Below the pieces are notes generated by a model. The model was not told where the DNA came from and did not search any database. It saw nothing but the letters and a program-made list of their open reading frames with translations. Of a DNA stretch of 64,000 nt, positions 55,332 through 63,966 are shown one piece after another. How positions within the stretch are numbered: the first letter of the stretch is position 1; every line of letters starts with the position of its first letter. The position numbers and the translations under genes were made by a program. Source of the DNA: Candidatus Lucifugimonas marina (lineage in GTDB: Bacteria > Chloroflexota > Dehalococcoidia > Lucifugimonadales > Lucifugimonadaceae); assembly GCA_029593915.1 (NCBI GenBank), contig CP046147.1, forward strand, positions 930,001-994,000, written 5' to 3'.

Positions 55332-56192
55332 CTAGAGTAATCCGCGATAGTGCTCTCGCACCTCACTCTCAGTCGGTGTCCCACTTTCGGTTAAAGGCAG
55401 TATTAGATCCTGATGACTGCCGGCTATGCCTGCAACCTCTGGCGCTACATGATCCATCCATCCACCTCTTTCGGTATAAAGTCGAAGATGATTACTAGGG
55501 CCATAACCGATCATCGTTTGTTGATTCGGTGTGGGTCTCTCGCCGAAGTAAAAGTGGGCTATCAGATGGCCACGAATCCTCTCCGTTCTATATGAGAACG
55601 CTTCGAATCGACCGCTGATATCGGCGACCACTGACGAATCCCAGAGGCGGTCGTAAAGAGCGACGTTCCCTACTAGCCTGTGACAGAGCAAACAGACTAC
55701 GACGGCACACTCTTCCTCGAAGATAAAATATTCCTCAAGATCGATTCCGATGAACCAAACTTGTGGCAAGTCCCAAGTTCGAATCAATCCAAGCTCTGAC
55801 CAAGAGTCGAGATCTCCGTAGGGTGAATAGATCTCTCTCTCGATCGTTTTGTATACCGTTCTTCGACTTGTGGGTACCCGTTTAGCAACCGCTTCCATAG
55901 GTCGCCCCGCCAAATACGAAAACAGGATTCGACGAATTGCAGGAACAGTCTTCCTTCTTAGTTCATAGTCGATTCCCTGTACTGAGGCTATGTGAAATTG
56001 CGAAAACCAGGGGAACTGGTGTAGTGCGGTTGTAATTGCGCGAGAGTACGAGTCGGGATCTTCTAGTGCGTTAGGCTCGGCCTCAAGATCGAGATGGATA
56101 TGTAGGGTTTCAGGGTCTTTGTGCCGGAGAAACGGGTTGTTTGGTTGCGGCTCGTCGTTGATTTGTTCGTGATTTCGTCTAAATAGCTTCAT
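55332..56192 (-). CDS. hypothetical protein with helix-turn-helix-like region
   Basis: A 286-residue protein. Residues about 85-125 (ILFSYLAGRPMEAVAKRVPTSRRTVYKTIEREIY) look like a resolvase- or MerR-like helix-turn-helix. The C-terminal half is rich in aromatic and acidic residues, with no recognised domain. First gene inside the left end of the element; its stop is only 7 nt from the pdxA stop. Function unknown; a regulator or excision factor is possible. Its start region is flanked by GTGCA repeats. Confidence 0.6.
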   Translation of the reverse strand: MKLFRRNHEQINDEPQPNNPFLRHKDPETLHIHLDLEAEPNALEDPDSYSRAITTALHQFPWFSQFHIASVQGIDYELRRKTVPAIRRILFSYLAGRPMEAVAKRVPTSRRTVYKTIEREIYSPYGDLDSWSELGLIRTWDLPQVWFIGIDLEEYFIFEEECAVVVCLLCHRLVGNVALYDRLWDSSVVADISGRFEAFSYRTERIRGHLIAHFYFGERPTPNQQTMIGYGPSNHLRLYTERGGWMDHVAPEVAGIAGSHQDLILPLTESGTPTESEVREHYRGLL

Positions 56193-56195
56193 ATC

Positions 56196-56256
56196 TGACG
56201 TGCAACTCCTGTTTTTCTATGTGTATTCATGTGCATTGACGTGCATGTTGTGTGCA
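56196..56256. promoter_or_regulatory. GTGCA repeat cluster upstream of the HTH-like gene
   Basis: GTGCA occurs at 56200, 56231, 56241 and 56252, the last three at 10-11 bp spacing, and TGACGTGCA occurs twice (56196 and 56237). Helically phased repeats before a gene start suggest a regulator or recombination-factor binding site. Confidence 0.4.
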
Positions 56257-56261
56257 GCATT

Positions 56262-56594
56262 TCAGCGCTGATTTTCAGATTCGAAGATCGATGGGACCCC
56301 GGCCAACATGAAAATTGGCAAGTTGCCGGAGGCGAGAAGTAGTCGATCAATAACCAACACATCTGCTCCTGAGCGGATCAGCGCGGCGGAAATCTTCAGC
56401 ACCGTTTCACGGCTAGGATTGGTCTTCGTGCCGTTCTCTAGCCGGTGAAGGTAAGGCCGGTCTAGTTCACCAATTTCGGCGAGTCGATAGAGGCTGCAAC
56501 CGACTTGGTGACGCAGTCGTGCGAGCACGACCGCGAAAGGGTCTTCTGCGGCCTCTAGCATCCATTTGGCTGAATTACTGCTTGGCTGATCCAT
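56262..56594 (-). CDS. XRE-family transcriptional regulator
   Basis: From ATG 56594 the protein has 110 residues. FAVVLARLRHQVGCSLYRLAEIGELDRPYLHRLENGTKTNPSRETVLKISAAL is a complete HTH_3 (XRE) domain, starting near residue 17. An upstream ATG at 56672 would place the inverted-repeat operator inside the gene, so the shorter form is preferred; GGAGG lies directly before 56594. In mobile elements such proteins often repress the integrase or their own promoter. Confidence 0.8.
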   Translation of the reverse strand: MDQPSSNSAKWMLEAAEDPFAVVLARLRHQVGCSLYRLAEIGELDRPYLHRLENGTKTNPSRETVLKISAALIRSGADVLVIDRLLLASGNLPIFMLAGVPSIFESENQR

Positions 56595-56638
56595 GCCTCC
56601 AGACTGGCAGACTGTGATGTACGGAATTTCCGCCAGAC

Positions 56639-56655
56639 CTGCCAGGTTCTGGCAG
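56639..56655. promoter_or_regulatory. CTGCCAG inverted repeat, putative operator
   Basis: CTGCCAG, 3 nt, CTGGCAG is a perfect 7-bp inverted repeat between the divergent XRE gene and the 56706 gene. A further CTGGCAG half-site is at 56604-56610, and a TTGACA follows at 56660. This fits a repressor site controlling both directions. Confidence 0.5.
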
Positions 56656-56705
56656 ATTCTTGACACAGACATGCAAAATGAGTCGGGCGAAGGAATTTTT
56701 AAAAT

Positions 56706-57596
56706 ATGCCGTCGATAGACAAGTTCGTTCAGATCTACAGAGCGTTCGACAAAGGGTTTTCGAGAGACGAAGTATCCAAGCAGGCAGGGGTGAGCATTCG
56801 AAACGTTGACAGAGCGCTTCTACTTCGACGTGAACATGAGAGAGGGGCAAGTCTCAGTCAAATTATTGAGAGGACGGGCTGGAAGTCGCCGAGTGCGGAT
56901 AATGGGCTGTTAGCGCTCGAGGTGCTGAAGACAGGTGAAGTTGGATCCTTGTCGCGCCCCAAAATAATCAGGGACGTTGCATTGGAACTCTCGGAATTAA
57001 TCGGAGTTCCGATCACACGAGATGTGCTAGGTCCGAAGAGCGATGTCTGGATCGGGCACGGATTGTATGGAGCGATTAAGCAGCAACCTAAGCTTCATGT
57101 CGAACAGAAAAACGAATGGCGGATTTTCGACGATGACATCCCCGAGAGCCTGAGGAAATCCTTTGCGCTATTTCGACAGGCTCTTATGAGTTACGGGAGC
57201 TCGATCAAGGCAATGCACCACGTGTGCTCGTCAAACTTGCCCAAAAAGCTAGACGGCCCAAATATCGTTCGCATTCCGGAACTGGCTAAGGAAGCAGCAG
57301 TTTTGTCGATGTTGCACTGGCTTTTACAGCCACACAAAAAAGGAGAAACCTACTCGAGTGTCGCTCGCCGTGAGCTCCTACCAAAATCTATAAACACGAC
57401 GAATGTGATATTGGGCGCGTGGTTGATAGAGACGAGGGAAAAGGTGGTAACTGAGCATCTATTTCTAGAGTTGCTCGATTGCTCAGAAATTATCCTAAAA
57501 TCCCGTGAAGCTGAATTTTTCAGAAGGAATTACAGCAGTGCAGTTCGAGCGACCGAGAGACTTCGTGCCAACTTGTTCGACTTGTTGTCGAGCTAA
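56706..57596 (+). CDS. hypothetical protein with N-terminal HTH-like region
   Basis: A 296-residue protein. Residues 5-45 (IYRAFDKGFSRDEVSKQAGVSIRNVDRALLLRREHERG) look like a helix-turn-helix. The remainder is helical and basic, without a recognised domain. The gene sits between the XRE regulator (divergent) and the recombinases (convergent), so it is part of the element. It could be an accessory or regulatory factor; no family is claimed. ATG start, TAA stop 2 nt before the recombinase stop. Confidence 0.6.
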   Translation: MPSIDKFVQIYRAFDKGFSRDEVSKQAGVSIRNVDRALLLRREHERGASLSQIIERTGWKSPSADNGLLALEVLKTGEVGSLSRPKIIRDVALELSELIGVPITRDVLGPKSDVWIGHGLYGAIKQQPKLHVEQKNEWRIFDDDIPESLRKSFALFRQALMSYGSSIKAMHHVCSSNLPKKLDGPNIVRIPELAKEAAVLSMLHWLLQPHKKGETYSSVARRELLPKSINTTNVILGAWLIETREKVVTEHLFLELLDCSEIILKSREAEFFRRNYSSAVRATERLRANLFDLLSS

Positions 57597-57597
57597 A

Positions 57598-58605
57598 TCA
57601 AGCGTAGCCATCCTCGTAGGTCGAACGGCTAGTCCAGTTAACGAATCCGGCCTGTGATACGGCTGGAGCCAGATGATTCTCTACAGGCTCACCAGAATGG
57701 ATCCGATCGAGAATCGACAATCCTCCGCTAGAACGTGCTGCGTCCGCAGCGGCCAAATGTATGTAGTTATCGACCATCTTCAAGCTCGAGTGCCCTAGAA
57801 GTTGTTTGAGTGCGAGAGCGTTTCCTCCTGCCAAAAGATAGCGCGTGGCGAACGTATGTCGCAGTAAATGTGCATGTAGGCGCGGGATTTTTGAACGAAT
57901 CTTTAGACGAGCGAATACGAGTGCCAGAGCATTTTTCGTGAGCGGGCCACCGTCTTCGGCGATGAAGATGCGATTGTTGTTTGATCTTCTAGTGTCGGCT
58001 ACCGAGCGCAAGTACCTGACTATGTGTCGTCTCGTGTGCATACCGACGAGAACGATCCGTTCTTTGCGCCCTTTTCCCATGACCTTCAAGTGACCCGAGC
58101 TGAGATCTAATCCATCGAGTGTCGCTTCGGCAGTCTCTGTGATTCGAAGACCGGTATCTAACATCGTTGTTAGGATTGCGAGATTGCGAGGTTCGTTCTT
58201 CAGGACGATTAAGAGGCGGGTGATCTCGGCATCGTTTAGAACCGTTATCTCTTTGTAGTCAGGCTTTGGAGGCTTTAGATTTTCGAGAAGTCTTTCTTCT
58301 GTGTAATTTTCTTGATAAGCCCAATTGAAGAACGCCCGAAGCCCTCTAACGTGGCCATTGATTGAAGATGCCTTGAGTGATTTCCCTCCATGTCCGCCAA
58401 ACGAAAGGCTTGCAACATGTCGATAGAGTTCTTCATTCGACAGCTTTGACATCTTCGCTCGTCCGGGGACGCCAACCGGGGATAGCATGAGCGTTCTCAT
58501 GATGTATCTGTACCAGTTGATAGTTTTTGGACTTAGGCCTTCGGCTTGTCGGAACAAGGTGAAGACATCGAAGGCGTCTTGAAGTGTTTGTCCGGAAGCG
58601 TTCAT
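57598..58605 (-). CDS. tyrosine recombinase (second of pair)
   Basis: A 335-residue integrase/Xer-type protein. The N-terminal core-binding domain lies at about 5-110; the catalytic set is R154 (DTGLRITE), K178 (KGRKER), H246/R249 (HAHLLRHTFATR), H272 (LLGHSS) and Y281 (DNYIHLA). All residues needed for strand exchange are present. The ATG overlaps the stop of the upstream recombinase gene (ATGA), so the two are translationally coupled. Confidence 0.93.
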   Translation of the reverse strand: MNASGQTLQDAFDVFTLFRQAEGLSPKTINWYRYIMRTLMLSPVGVPGRAKMSKLSNEELYRHVASLSFGGHGGKSLKASSINGHVRGLRAFFNWAYQENYTEERLLENLKPPKPDYKEITVLNDAEITRLLIVLKNEPRNLAILTTMLDTGLRITETAEATLDGLDLSSGHLKVMGKGRKERIVLVGMHTRRHIVRYLRSVADTRRSNNNRIFIAEDGGPLTKNALALVFARLKIRSKIPRLHAHLLRHTFATRYLLAGGNALALKQLLGHSSLKMVDNYIHLAAADAARSSGGLSILDRIHSGEPVENHLAPAVSQAGFVNWTSRSTYEDGYA

Positions 58606-59720
58606 CGTTTACCTCGCTTACTTTTCGGACTCGGCATGAAGACGGTGCTGGTCTTATGGTGCTTCCTCGATTCCTTCCCGGTAAGTGTCCGGCGGACAAC
58701 GCTCGATTTCGTGTAGTTCGCAATGATCATTCCAAGTTCGCGTGTTTCATCGACGATCGAATGATCCTTGAGGATGTCTGGGTTTGTGGCTTCTGCGGTC
58801 GCCACATATGTAGCGACCATCCTGAGTGACGAGTGGCCGAGCAGGATTCGCAAGGTGAATGGATCTCCTCCGCGTTGCAAAAAACGCGTTGCGAAGGTGT
58901 GTCTTGTGATGTGGGCATTAAGACGTTTTATGCCCGTAGGCTTCTTGAGTCCGTTGAAAAGTCCGGTAACACTAGCGTCAGTTATCGCGGTGCCGTCTCG
59001 ATGGAGGAAAAGGTGTTCGTTGTTCCTTCCTCTTCTGGTAGATCTCGAGTGACCTGCGTACAGCTTAAGTAGTTCAGCTGTGTGCACTCCAAAACCAACC
59101 AGGCGTTCTTTGCGTTTTCCATATGCGTGGACCGTCCGTGCCTCGAGATTGAGGTCTGATTTCTTCAATCTTGCGATCTCGCTACGCCTTAGGCCTGTAT
59201 CGAGCATCAGTGAGAAAATCGAAATGTTTCGTAGCCTTAGGTTTGAGTGATGGTGGATCACCTCAAAAATCCTTTGGATTTCTAAATCCGTAAGCGGGAC
59301 GATTCGTTTGTAGTCTGGTCTAGGAGGTTTTAGTCCCTGGAGGATGAAGGTCTGGGTTAGGCCGTTTTCATGCGCCCATTTGAAAAAACTCTTCAACTGG
59401 CGAATCGTGTTTCGCCTTCCGCTTGTCGAGTATTCTTTTCCGCTGATCTCGAAGTCGTGCCGTTGTTGCAGATATTTTGTGATGTCGAGTCGTGTCACCT
59501 CTGACACCAGGATTCCGGGATCTAGTGCATAAGTTCCTTTGACCATCGGATCAAGTAAGTACCGCATCCCTTCAACCGTCAGCGTCAGAAGCCCACGAGC
59601 CCTTTCATCTTCGTAGAAGTTTTCTAATGCTTCAGACAGCTTGATTTTTCGTTGTCCAGGCTTCGAGGAAGATGGTTGGTCTGAAGCTGGAAATTGGGAA
59701 GTAAAGTGGTCGCTAGACAT
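58602..59720 (-). CDS. tyrosine recombinase (first of pair)
   Basis: A 372-residue protein with a SAM-like core-binding domain (about 30-130) and the catalytic residues R178 (LDTGLRRSE), K202 (GKRKER), H270/R273 ([12 protein letters not shown]), H296 (LLGHSSLRM) and Y305 (VATYVAT). It starts about 70 nt from the right junction, as is usual for an integrase next to its att site. It and the 335-residue protein differ clearly in sequence and may act as a heteromeric pair. Confidence 0.93.
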   Translation of the reverse strand: MSSDHFTSQFPASDQPSSSKPGQRKIKLSEALENFYEDERARGLLTLTVEGMRYLLDPMVKGTYALDPGILVSEVTRLDITKYLQQRHDFEISGKEYSTSGRRNTIRQLKSFFKWAHENGLTQTFILQGLKPPRPDYKRIVPLTDLEIQRIFEVIHHHSNLRLRNISIFSLMLDTGLRRSEIARLKKSDLNLEARTVHAYGKRKERLVGFGVHTAELLKLYAGHSRSTRRGRNNEHLFLHRDGTAITDASVTGLFNGLKKPTGIKRLNAHITRHTFATRFLQRGGDPFTLRILLGHSSLRMVATYVATAEATNPDILKDHSIVDETRELGMIIANYTKSSVVRRTLTGKESRKHHKTSTVFMPSPKSKRGKR

Positions 59721-59787
59721 ACGTAATGGGTCCTTTTGAGATGAAAAAGCTCAAAAAACGTTGTCTGCGGAGAGTGACTTATTGGAA

Positions 59788-59796
59788 GAACGTTAC
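59788..59796 (+). repeat. putative right attachment core
   Basis: GAACGTTAC, identical to 55175-55183, marking where similarity to the pdxA 3' end begins on the right side of the element. Confidence 0.5.
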
Positions 59797-59932
59797 GGTA
59801 GGGTTGCCGATTATTCGTACATCGGTTGATCACGGTACCGCGTTCGATATCGCATGGCAGGGCAAGGCTGATCACGCCAACATGGTTGCGGCAATCGATT
59901 ATGCGTACAGGTTGGCCACGGGTTCAGGTTGA
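59788..59932 (+). pseudogene. displaced pdxA 3' fragment
   Basis: 48 codons encoding [47 protein letters not shown] then stop. Compared with the intact pdxA tail it has many synonymous changes but only a few conservative residue changes (E/Q, E/D, K/R, T/S) and ends two residues earlier. The frame is undamaged. Without a start it is not expected to make a functional enzyme; an ATG at 59726 could yield a short fusion. Confidence 0.85.
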
Positions 59933-60063
59933 GACGCCGATTCGAATTCGTAGAACAGCTAGCTTGGGAGAGCGATAAGCTTTGGTAGTGCTCGAATTCG
60001 ACTAAAATTTTGATTGGTCGACAAGCCAAATTCCCTGCGAGATGATCAGGGCAATAAACGTAA

Positions 60064-60879
60064 ATGACTCGTTCAGGTGGCGTCATAGAAAGTCGAAAGC
60101 AACTCGCATCACTGCTTGAAACAGCAACAGTGAGAATCACTCTCGCTGTTCTTTTCCTGGTCCCGTTAATCTTTCCTATTGGTCAACCTAATCACCCATT
60201 TGTCGAACTAAAAGCGTTCGTATTGCATGTTGGAATGCTTTTGGCCGCTTCGCTCTGGTTGTGGGAAGGCGCGATTCGTCTGCGACTGCAGAGGCAGCCA
60301 GGTAAAACTAACGAGCGGGTTAGTCCTCTTGGTTGGCTCGGCTGGTCGCCGAGTCGCTGGGCTGTTGTTGCGCTAAGCGCAATGTGGTTGGCCCAAATCG
60401 TGTCCACAATCCTGTCTCCTCTGCCGGAAATAAGTTTCTACGGCGGTAATGAAAATTTTGCGGGTGGCAACTTGTATGACGCGGCTGCCCTGCTAATTGT
60501 TTTTTTGGTTGTAGCTTTTAAATTCCGCAGCGTCGAACGACTGGAGCAACTCGCTTGGGTACTGATCGTTTCAGCCACAATCGCTGCTGCATATGGAGTT
60601 GCTCAACACTTCGGATGGGATCCGCTTGGCGGGCGAACTGGCATACGCGTTCCTTCGAGCTTTGGGAACACAATTAATTTCAGTGCCTACGTTGCTATGG
60701 CTATACCCGCCACAATCGTGATGCCATTTATCTTCAAGCGTACGGGAAGGGTGTTCCAACTCTCTGCTGGCCTTGCTCTTGCAGTTCAGATGGCAGGGAT
60801 GTTGTTCTCTGAATCGCAGGGCCCGTATGTCGGGGTGCTTGTCGCTTTGCTGGCTCTTCTAGCTGGTATTGCCTTATAA
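60064..60879 (+). CDS. O-antigen ligase-like protein, N-terminal part (frameshifted)
   Basis: 271 residues with several membrane spans, beginning TRSGGVIESRKQ then VRITLAVLFLVPLIFPIG. It stops at TAA 60877 within a span (LVALLALLAGIAL). The next frame continues with IRSRSDLLQSLMVFAIGVVG, exactly the expected next span, so 60064-62345 is one gene broken by a single-base frameshift near 60875. Architecture matches the partial gene at 1-1714. Whether the break is real or a sequence error cannot be told here. Confidence 0.85.
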   Translation: MTRSGGVIESRKQLASLLETATVRITLAVLFLVPLIFPIGQPNHPFVELKAFVLHVGMLLAASLWLWEGAIRLRLQRQPGKTNERVSPLGWLGWSPSRWAVVALSAMWLAQIVSTILSPLPEISFYGGNENFAGGNLYDAAALLIVFLVVAFKFRSVERLEQLAWVLIVSATIAAAYGVAQHFGWDPLGGRTGIRVPSSFGNTINFSAYVAMAIPATIVMPFIFKRTGRVFQLSAGLALAVQMAGMLFSESQGPYVGVLVALLALLAGIAL

Positions 60880-60905
60880 GATCACGATCAGACTTACTAC
60901 AAAGC

Positions 60906-62345
60906 TTGATGGTATTTGCCATCGGCGTTGTAGGGGCAATCGTTTTTACGTTCGTTCCGTCATCAGAAGGAGGGGCGGCGCTAGACTCTGCACTGAGTGT
61001 TGGACCTGAGATTTCGAATCTTGGCGATGGTAGAACCTCGAGTGATGGTGGCGGTGGTCTGGAAGGCAGACTGCAGAACTGGCGCACCACTTTGACGCTC
61101 GCTACAAGCTGGGATGTTCCCGATGACGAGTCGTTCTTGAAGAAGAGCTTGCGTCCTCTGTTCGGCCTTGGCCCAGAGATGTTCGCTTATTCTTATCCCC
61201 TTGTTGGCGATCCACGGCCGGATAGGCACTTTACGGCTCATCCGCATAACTATTTGCTGTGGATTCTGATGGGGCAGGGTGTATTTGGACTGCTGCTGCT
61301 CCTTTCCGCTATTTCTCTGGTATTTGTGTCGGTCTGGATCTCGTTGAGACGAATTCGGTCGGGTGTGACGTTTGAGCCAGGCATTGACTGGATATTTATT
61401 GCTCTCGTGTCGGGGTTGATAGGGAAGTTAGTCGAATCCCAATCGGGTGTTGCTCGAATCTCTGATCTAGCGATGACGTATGCATTTGTTGGTGCAGTCA
61501 TCGTATTGAGTGAGCTGATTAAGCGCGGATCGAAGGACTCTGAAGAATCCGGTGATAAAAAACGAACTGGAATGTCATTGTCCAGCGGTGTGATTCTGAA
61601 AACGATGTTCGCTAGCGCGATTGTGATGTCACTGGTCGCTAGTTGGTTGACGGTATCTTGGGACATGAGGCGACTTTCCGCGAGTCTTGAACTATCAGTT
61701 GCCGAAAAAAACGCCGACGGCTCAGTTGATATTGCCGGGCTAATCAAGGCCCAGGAGCGTGCCCCAGAACGCGACAGCTTCACGATTCAGTTAGCTGATT
61801 GGTATTTTGTATCTGCCAAACAGGCCCGTGTGGAAGGCCGTGCCGATGATGCCGGTCAACTTGCTATGGCGGCTCGTGACTTGTTGATTGAGTTTGAACT
61901 ACGAAATCCCTATGACCGTAACACGCAAATGGCCTTAGCCAAAACGTCGTCCACGTTAGTGGATTGGGGATACGTTGAGTTCGCAGACGAGATGCGATCT
62001 CGCTATCTGCGGTTGGCCGAGTTGTTCGTTACATACCCGTCGCTTGTTTCCACATCCGCAACGGCAATGGTTCGAGTTGGTGAGGACGCCAAGGCTATTG
62101 AGTTGGCAGATCTAGCCATATCAACAGAAGATTCGACCAAGCCGTGGGCTGTCGCTTGGTACGCGAGAGGCGCGGCATTGATCAATCTAGGCCAACATGA
62201 TCAAGCGATTGAATCTCTGACAACGGCGATCGAGAAGGAGCCGTTGAGTTACTCAGCGAAGCTGGCCCATTCGGCATTGGCGTTCATATATCAGCAGCGT
62301 GGCGATACTGAACTGTTCGAGATTCACTCTGAAGCGGCGAAGTAG
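60906..62345 (+). CDS. O-antigen ligase-like protein, C-terminal part with TPRs (frameshifted)
   Basis: The continuation of the broken gene, 479 residues from TTG 60906; real coding begins about 10 codons earlier. FGLGPEMFAYSYP and HFTAHPHNYLLWILMGQGVFGLLLLL are the Wzy_C signature. The C-terminal 200 residues contain TPR-like repeats: AWYARGAALINLGQHDQAIESLTTAIEKEP. If the frameshift is real, neither half has the whole membrane domain and the ligase is probably inactive. Confidence 0.85.
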   Translation: MMVFAIGVVGAIVFTFVPSSEGGAALDSALSVGPEISNLGDGRTSSDGGGGLEGRLQNWRTTLTLATSWDVPDDESFLKKSLRPLFGLGPEMFAYSYPLVGDPRPDRHFTAHPHNYLLWILMGQGVFGLLLLLSAISLVFVSVWISLRRIRSGVTFEPGIDWIFIALVSGLIGKLVESQSGVARISDLAMTYAFVGAVIVLSELIKRGSKDSEESGDKKRTGMSLSSGVILKTMFASAIVMSLVASWLTVSWDMRRLSASLELSVAEKNADGSVDIAGLIKAQERAPERDSFTIQLADWYFVSAKQARVEGRADDAGQLAMAARDLLIEFELRNPYDRNTQMALAKTSSTLVDWGYVEFADEMRSRYLRLAELFVTYPSLVSTSATAMVRVGEDAKAIELADLAISTEDSTKPWAVAWYARGAALINLGQHDQAIESLTTAIEKEPLSYSAKLAHSALAFIYQQRGDTELFEIHSEAAK

Positions 62346-62383
62346 GGCGAAGTTAGAAGAGTCGTGAGTTTCGGACTGTCGTG

Positions 62384-63091
62384 CTACGCGGCGGCAGTTT
62401 CGTTGGCGGGTAGGTAGACGTATCCGTAGCCGCGACGAGTAACGATGAGCTTGGGTGACGATGGGTTGATTTCGAGCTTTCGTCGAAGATGCCCGATGTG
62501 CCACTTCACCAGTTCGTCGGTGCTGTACTCACGACCCCATACACCGTGCAGTAGTTGATCTGCGGGGATAGGTCGGCCCTTCTGATTCACCAAAGTTGTG
62601 AGTAGCTTGTACTCGGTCGGTGTCAGGTCGATCTGCTCACCTCGAACGGCGACAGTCTGGCTCGTATAGTTGATATTCAGCACGTCATCGACGTATGTGT
62701 CGGTCGATTCGGATGATCCGGCGGATGTAGCTCGACGCATGACCGCCGATACTCTCGCCATGACTTCGCCCATTCCGGTGCCTTTTACGATGTAATCGTC
62801 GGCGCCCTTTTCGAAGGCTTCCACTTTTTCGGTCTCACTGCCGAGTGCGCTGTACATGATTACAGGCACTTCGGAGAGTTCACGAATGCGTCCACAGATC
62901 TCGAATCCACTGAGTCCTGGGAGCATAACGTCGAGGAACACAAGATCAGGCTGGTACTGATAGAAAACCTTCAGTGCAGCATCGCCTGTAGCGACTCCCA
63001 TCACTTCGTAATCCTCTTCTTGGAAGAACTCTGAGAGTCCATCGAGGATTTCCTGACTATCTTCGACTATTAGGATTTTTTCTTGAGTCAT
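62384..63091 (-). CDS. OmpR/PhoB-family response regulator
   Basis: A 235-residue protein. The receiver domain has acidic E10-D11, phosphoacceptor D54 (FLDVMLPG), S81 and K103 (DDYIVKG). The C-terminal winged helix (about 138-230) includes LTPTEYKLLTTLVNQKGRPIPADQLLHGVWG and LVKWHIGHLRRKLEI, the Trans_reg_C fold. No histidine kinase gene is in the window. Targets are unknown; it is convergent with the ligase gene, 38 nt away. Confidence 0.93.
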   Translation of the reverse strand: MTQEKILIVEDSQEILDGLSEFFQEEDYEVMGVATGDAALKVFYQYQPDLVFLDVMLPGLSGFEICGRIRELSEVPVIMYSALGSETEKVEAFEKGADDYIVKGTGMGEVMARVSAVMRRATSAGSSESTDTYVDDVLNINYTSQTVAVRGEQIDLTPTEYKLLTTLVNQKGRPIPADQLLHGVWGREYSTDELVKWHIGHLRRKLEINPSSPKLIVTRRGYGYVYLPANETAAA

Positions 63092-63347
63092 TTGCGATTT
63101 GTTGTTGGAAGAGCCCTTAGCGCTAACTGGACGTCTGGTGAGGACAATTTTAGTTCGAGTAGCTATCGGTGACTTCGGTGGAACTCGCCAATCGAATGTG
63201 GATTCCTACCTACGGTAGGTGAGTGGGAGCACCTTCGATATGGGACTATCGGGTCGTTGGGGGTAGGGATATCGCCATGGTTGGAGTTGCGGGAATTGCT
63301 TGGTTTTAGCTGGCAATCCGATCTTGATCATCCCTGGGCTGGTTGCT

Positions 63348-63510
63348 CGTCATTGCGAGGAGGAACGACGCGGCAATCAGTAGGTTTCGGAGTCAGTTCG
63401 TCACTCTTTGTCATGACCGTGCTTTTGGCATAATGCCTCTTCGATCGTACAAAGCGTTGCTCAGGGTAGCTGATTGCCACGGCTCTCATGCTTCGTTTCT
63501 CGCAATGACA
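63348..63510. repeat. GTCATTGCGAG palindromic repeat element (MITE/REP-like)
   Basis: The left arm (63348-63380) reads GTCATTGCGAG...GGCAATCAG and the right arm (63470-63510) its inverted counterpart CTGATTGCC...CTCGCAATGAC, about 90 nt apart. The GTCATTGCGAG-type interspersed palindrome is known from several bacterial lineages including Dehalococcoidia. An 84-codon frame on the minus strand here is an artefact of the repeat. Confidence 0.7.
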
Positions 63511-63562
63511 AAAAGCTGAGATGCTTTGTCGGCGGAATGGGTTATTTTGGGAGTTAAATGAA

Positions 63563-63596
63563 AATCGCCGGAGAGTACGCACACTCTCCGGCGATT
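63563..63596 (-). terminator. intrinsic terminator of the pilin gene
   Basis: A perfect 14-bp inverted repeat (AATCGCCGGAGAGT / ACTCTCCGGCGATT) with a 6-nt loop, followed on the minus strand by TTTT. It lies 35 nt beyond the pilin stop. Confidence 0.88.
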
Positions 63597-63630
63597 GCGG
63601 CTCGGTTAGAGCCAGTTGGGTTGAGGAACC

Positions 63631-63966
63631 TTATGGACAGGCGCTCTGCGTAACCGCACCGGTGACATCCCAAGCGTAAGAACACTGAGTCGTACCTAGA
63701 CGCATGTAAGTCGGCGAAAGAACCGGAGTAGATGCAGTCATGTCGGTAGTTGCCAGTTGTGCAGCGATCGTGCCGTTCTGAGCAAGGTAAAGGTCGACTG
63801 CCGACTGTACGGTAGCGCCTTCTGTCTGGTGCGCAGCAGTGTCACCACTGTTAGCGAACTGGCTGACGTTCGGGATTACAACAGCTGCGAGTGCAGCGAT
63901 GATGCCGATAACAACCAGGAGTTCAACGAGGGTGAAACCTCGGTCTTTGCGTGTGTTAGTAGTCAT
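63631..63966 (-). CDS. type IV pilin-like (prepilin) protein
   Basis: A 111-residue protein with a class III-type prepilin leader: MTTNTRKDRG then FTLVELLVVIGIIAALAAVVIPNV, giving cleavage after Gly10, F1 and the E5 of mature pilins. A short C-terminal domain holds two Cys (QC, AC) that may form the D-region disulfide loop. AGAGGA stands upstream of the ATG. It is followed by a strong terminator, as for a highly expressed major subunit. It may serve pili or a type II-like pseudopilus. Confidence 0.9.
   Translation of the reverse strand: MTTNTRKDRGFTLVELLVVIGIIAALAAVVIPNVSQFANSGDTAAHQTEGATVQSAVDLYLAQNGTIAAQLATTDMTASTPVLSPTYMRLGTTQCSYAWDVTGAVTQSACP

Larger units (their letters stand above)
55175..59796. 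mobile_element. integrated element with two tyrosine recombinases, inserted in pdxA 3' end
   Basis: An element of about 4.6 kb bounded by GAACGTTAC at 55175-55183 and 59788-59796, both in the codons for N-V-T near the pdxA C-terminus. Downstream of the first copy pdxA is complete; downstream of the second, 48 codons of another pdxA tail continue in frame. The cargo is a HTH-like protein, an XRE regulator, a further DNA-binding-like protein and two overlapping recombinase genes, the last one abutting the right junction. Insertion at gene 3' ends with restoration of the target is typical of tyrosine-recombinase islands. Exact crossover points are inferred. Confidence 0.75.
63092..63630. other. 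intergenic region, 539 nt
   Basis: Contains the GTCATTGCGAG palindromic element (63348-63510), the pilin terminator (63563-63596) and a short ACCTAC-G-GTAGGT inverted repeat at 63211-63223 that could be an operator. No gene is called. Confidence 0.6.

Noticed and set aside
63328..63582. 84-codon minus-strand frame
   Set aside because: It spans the palindromic repeat and the terminator; the frame is produced by the repeat.
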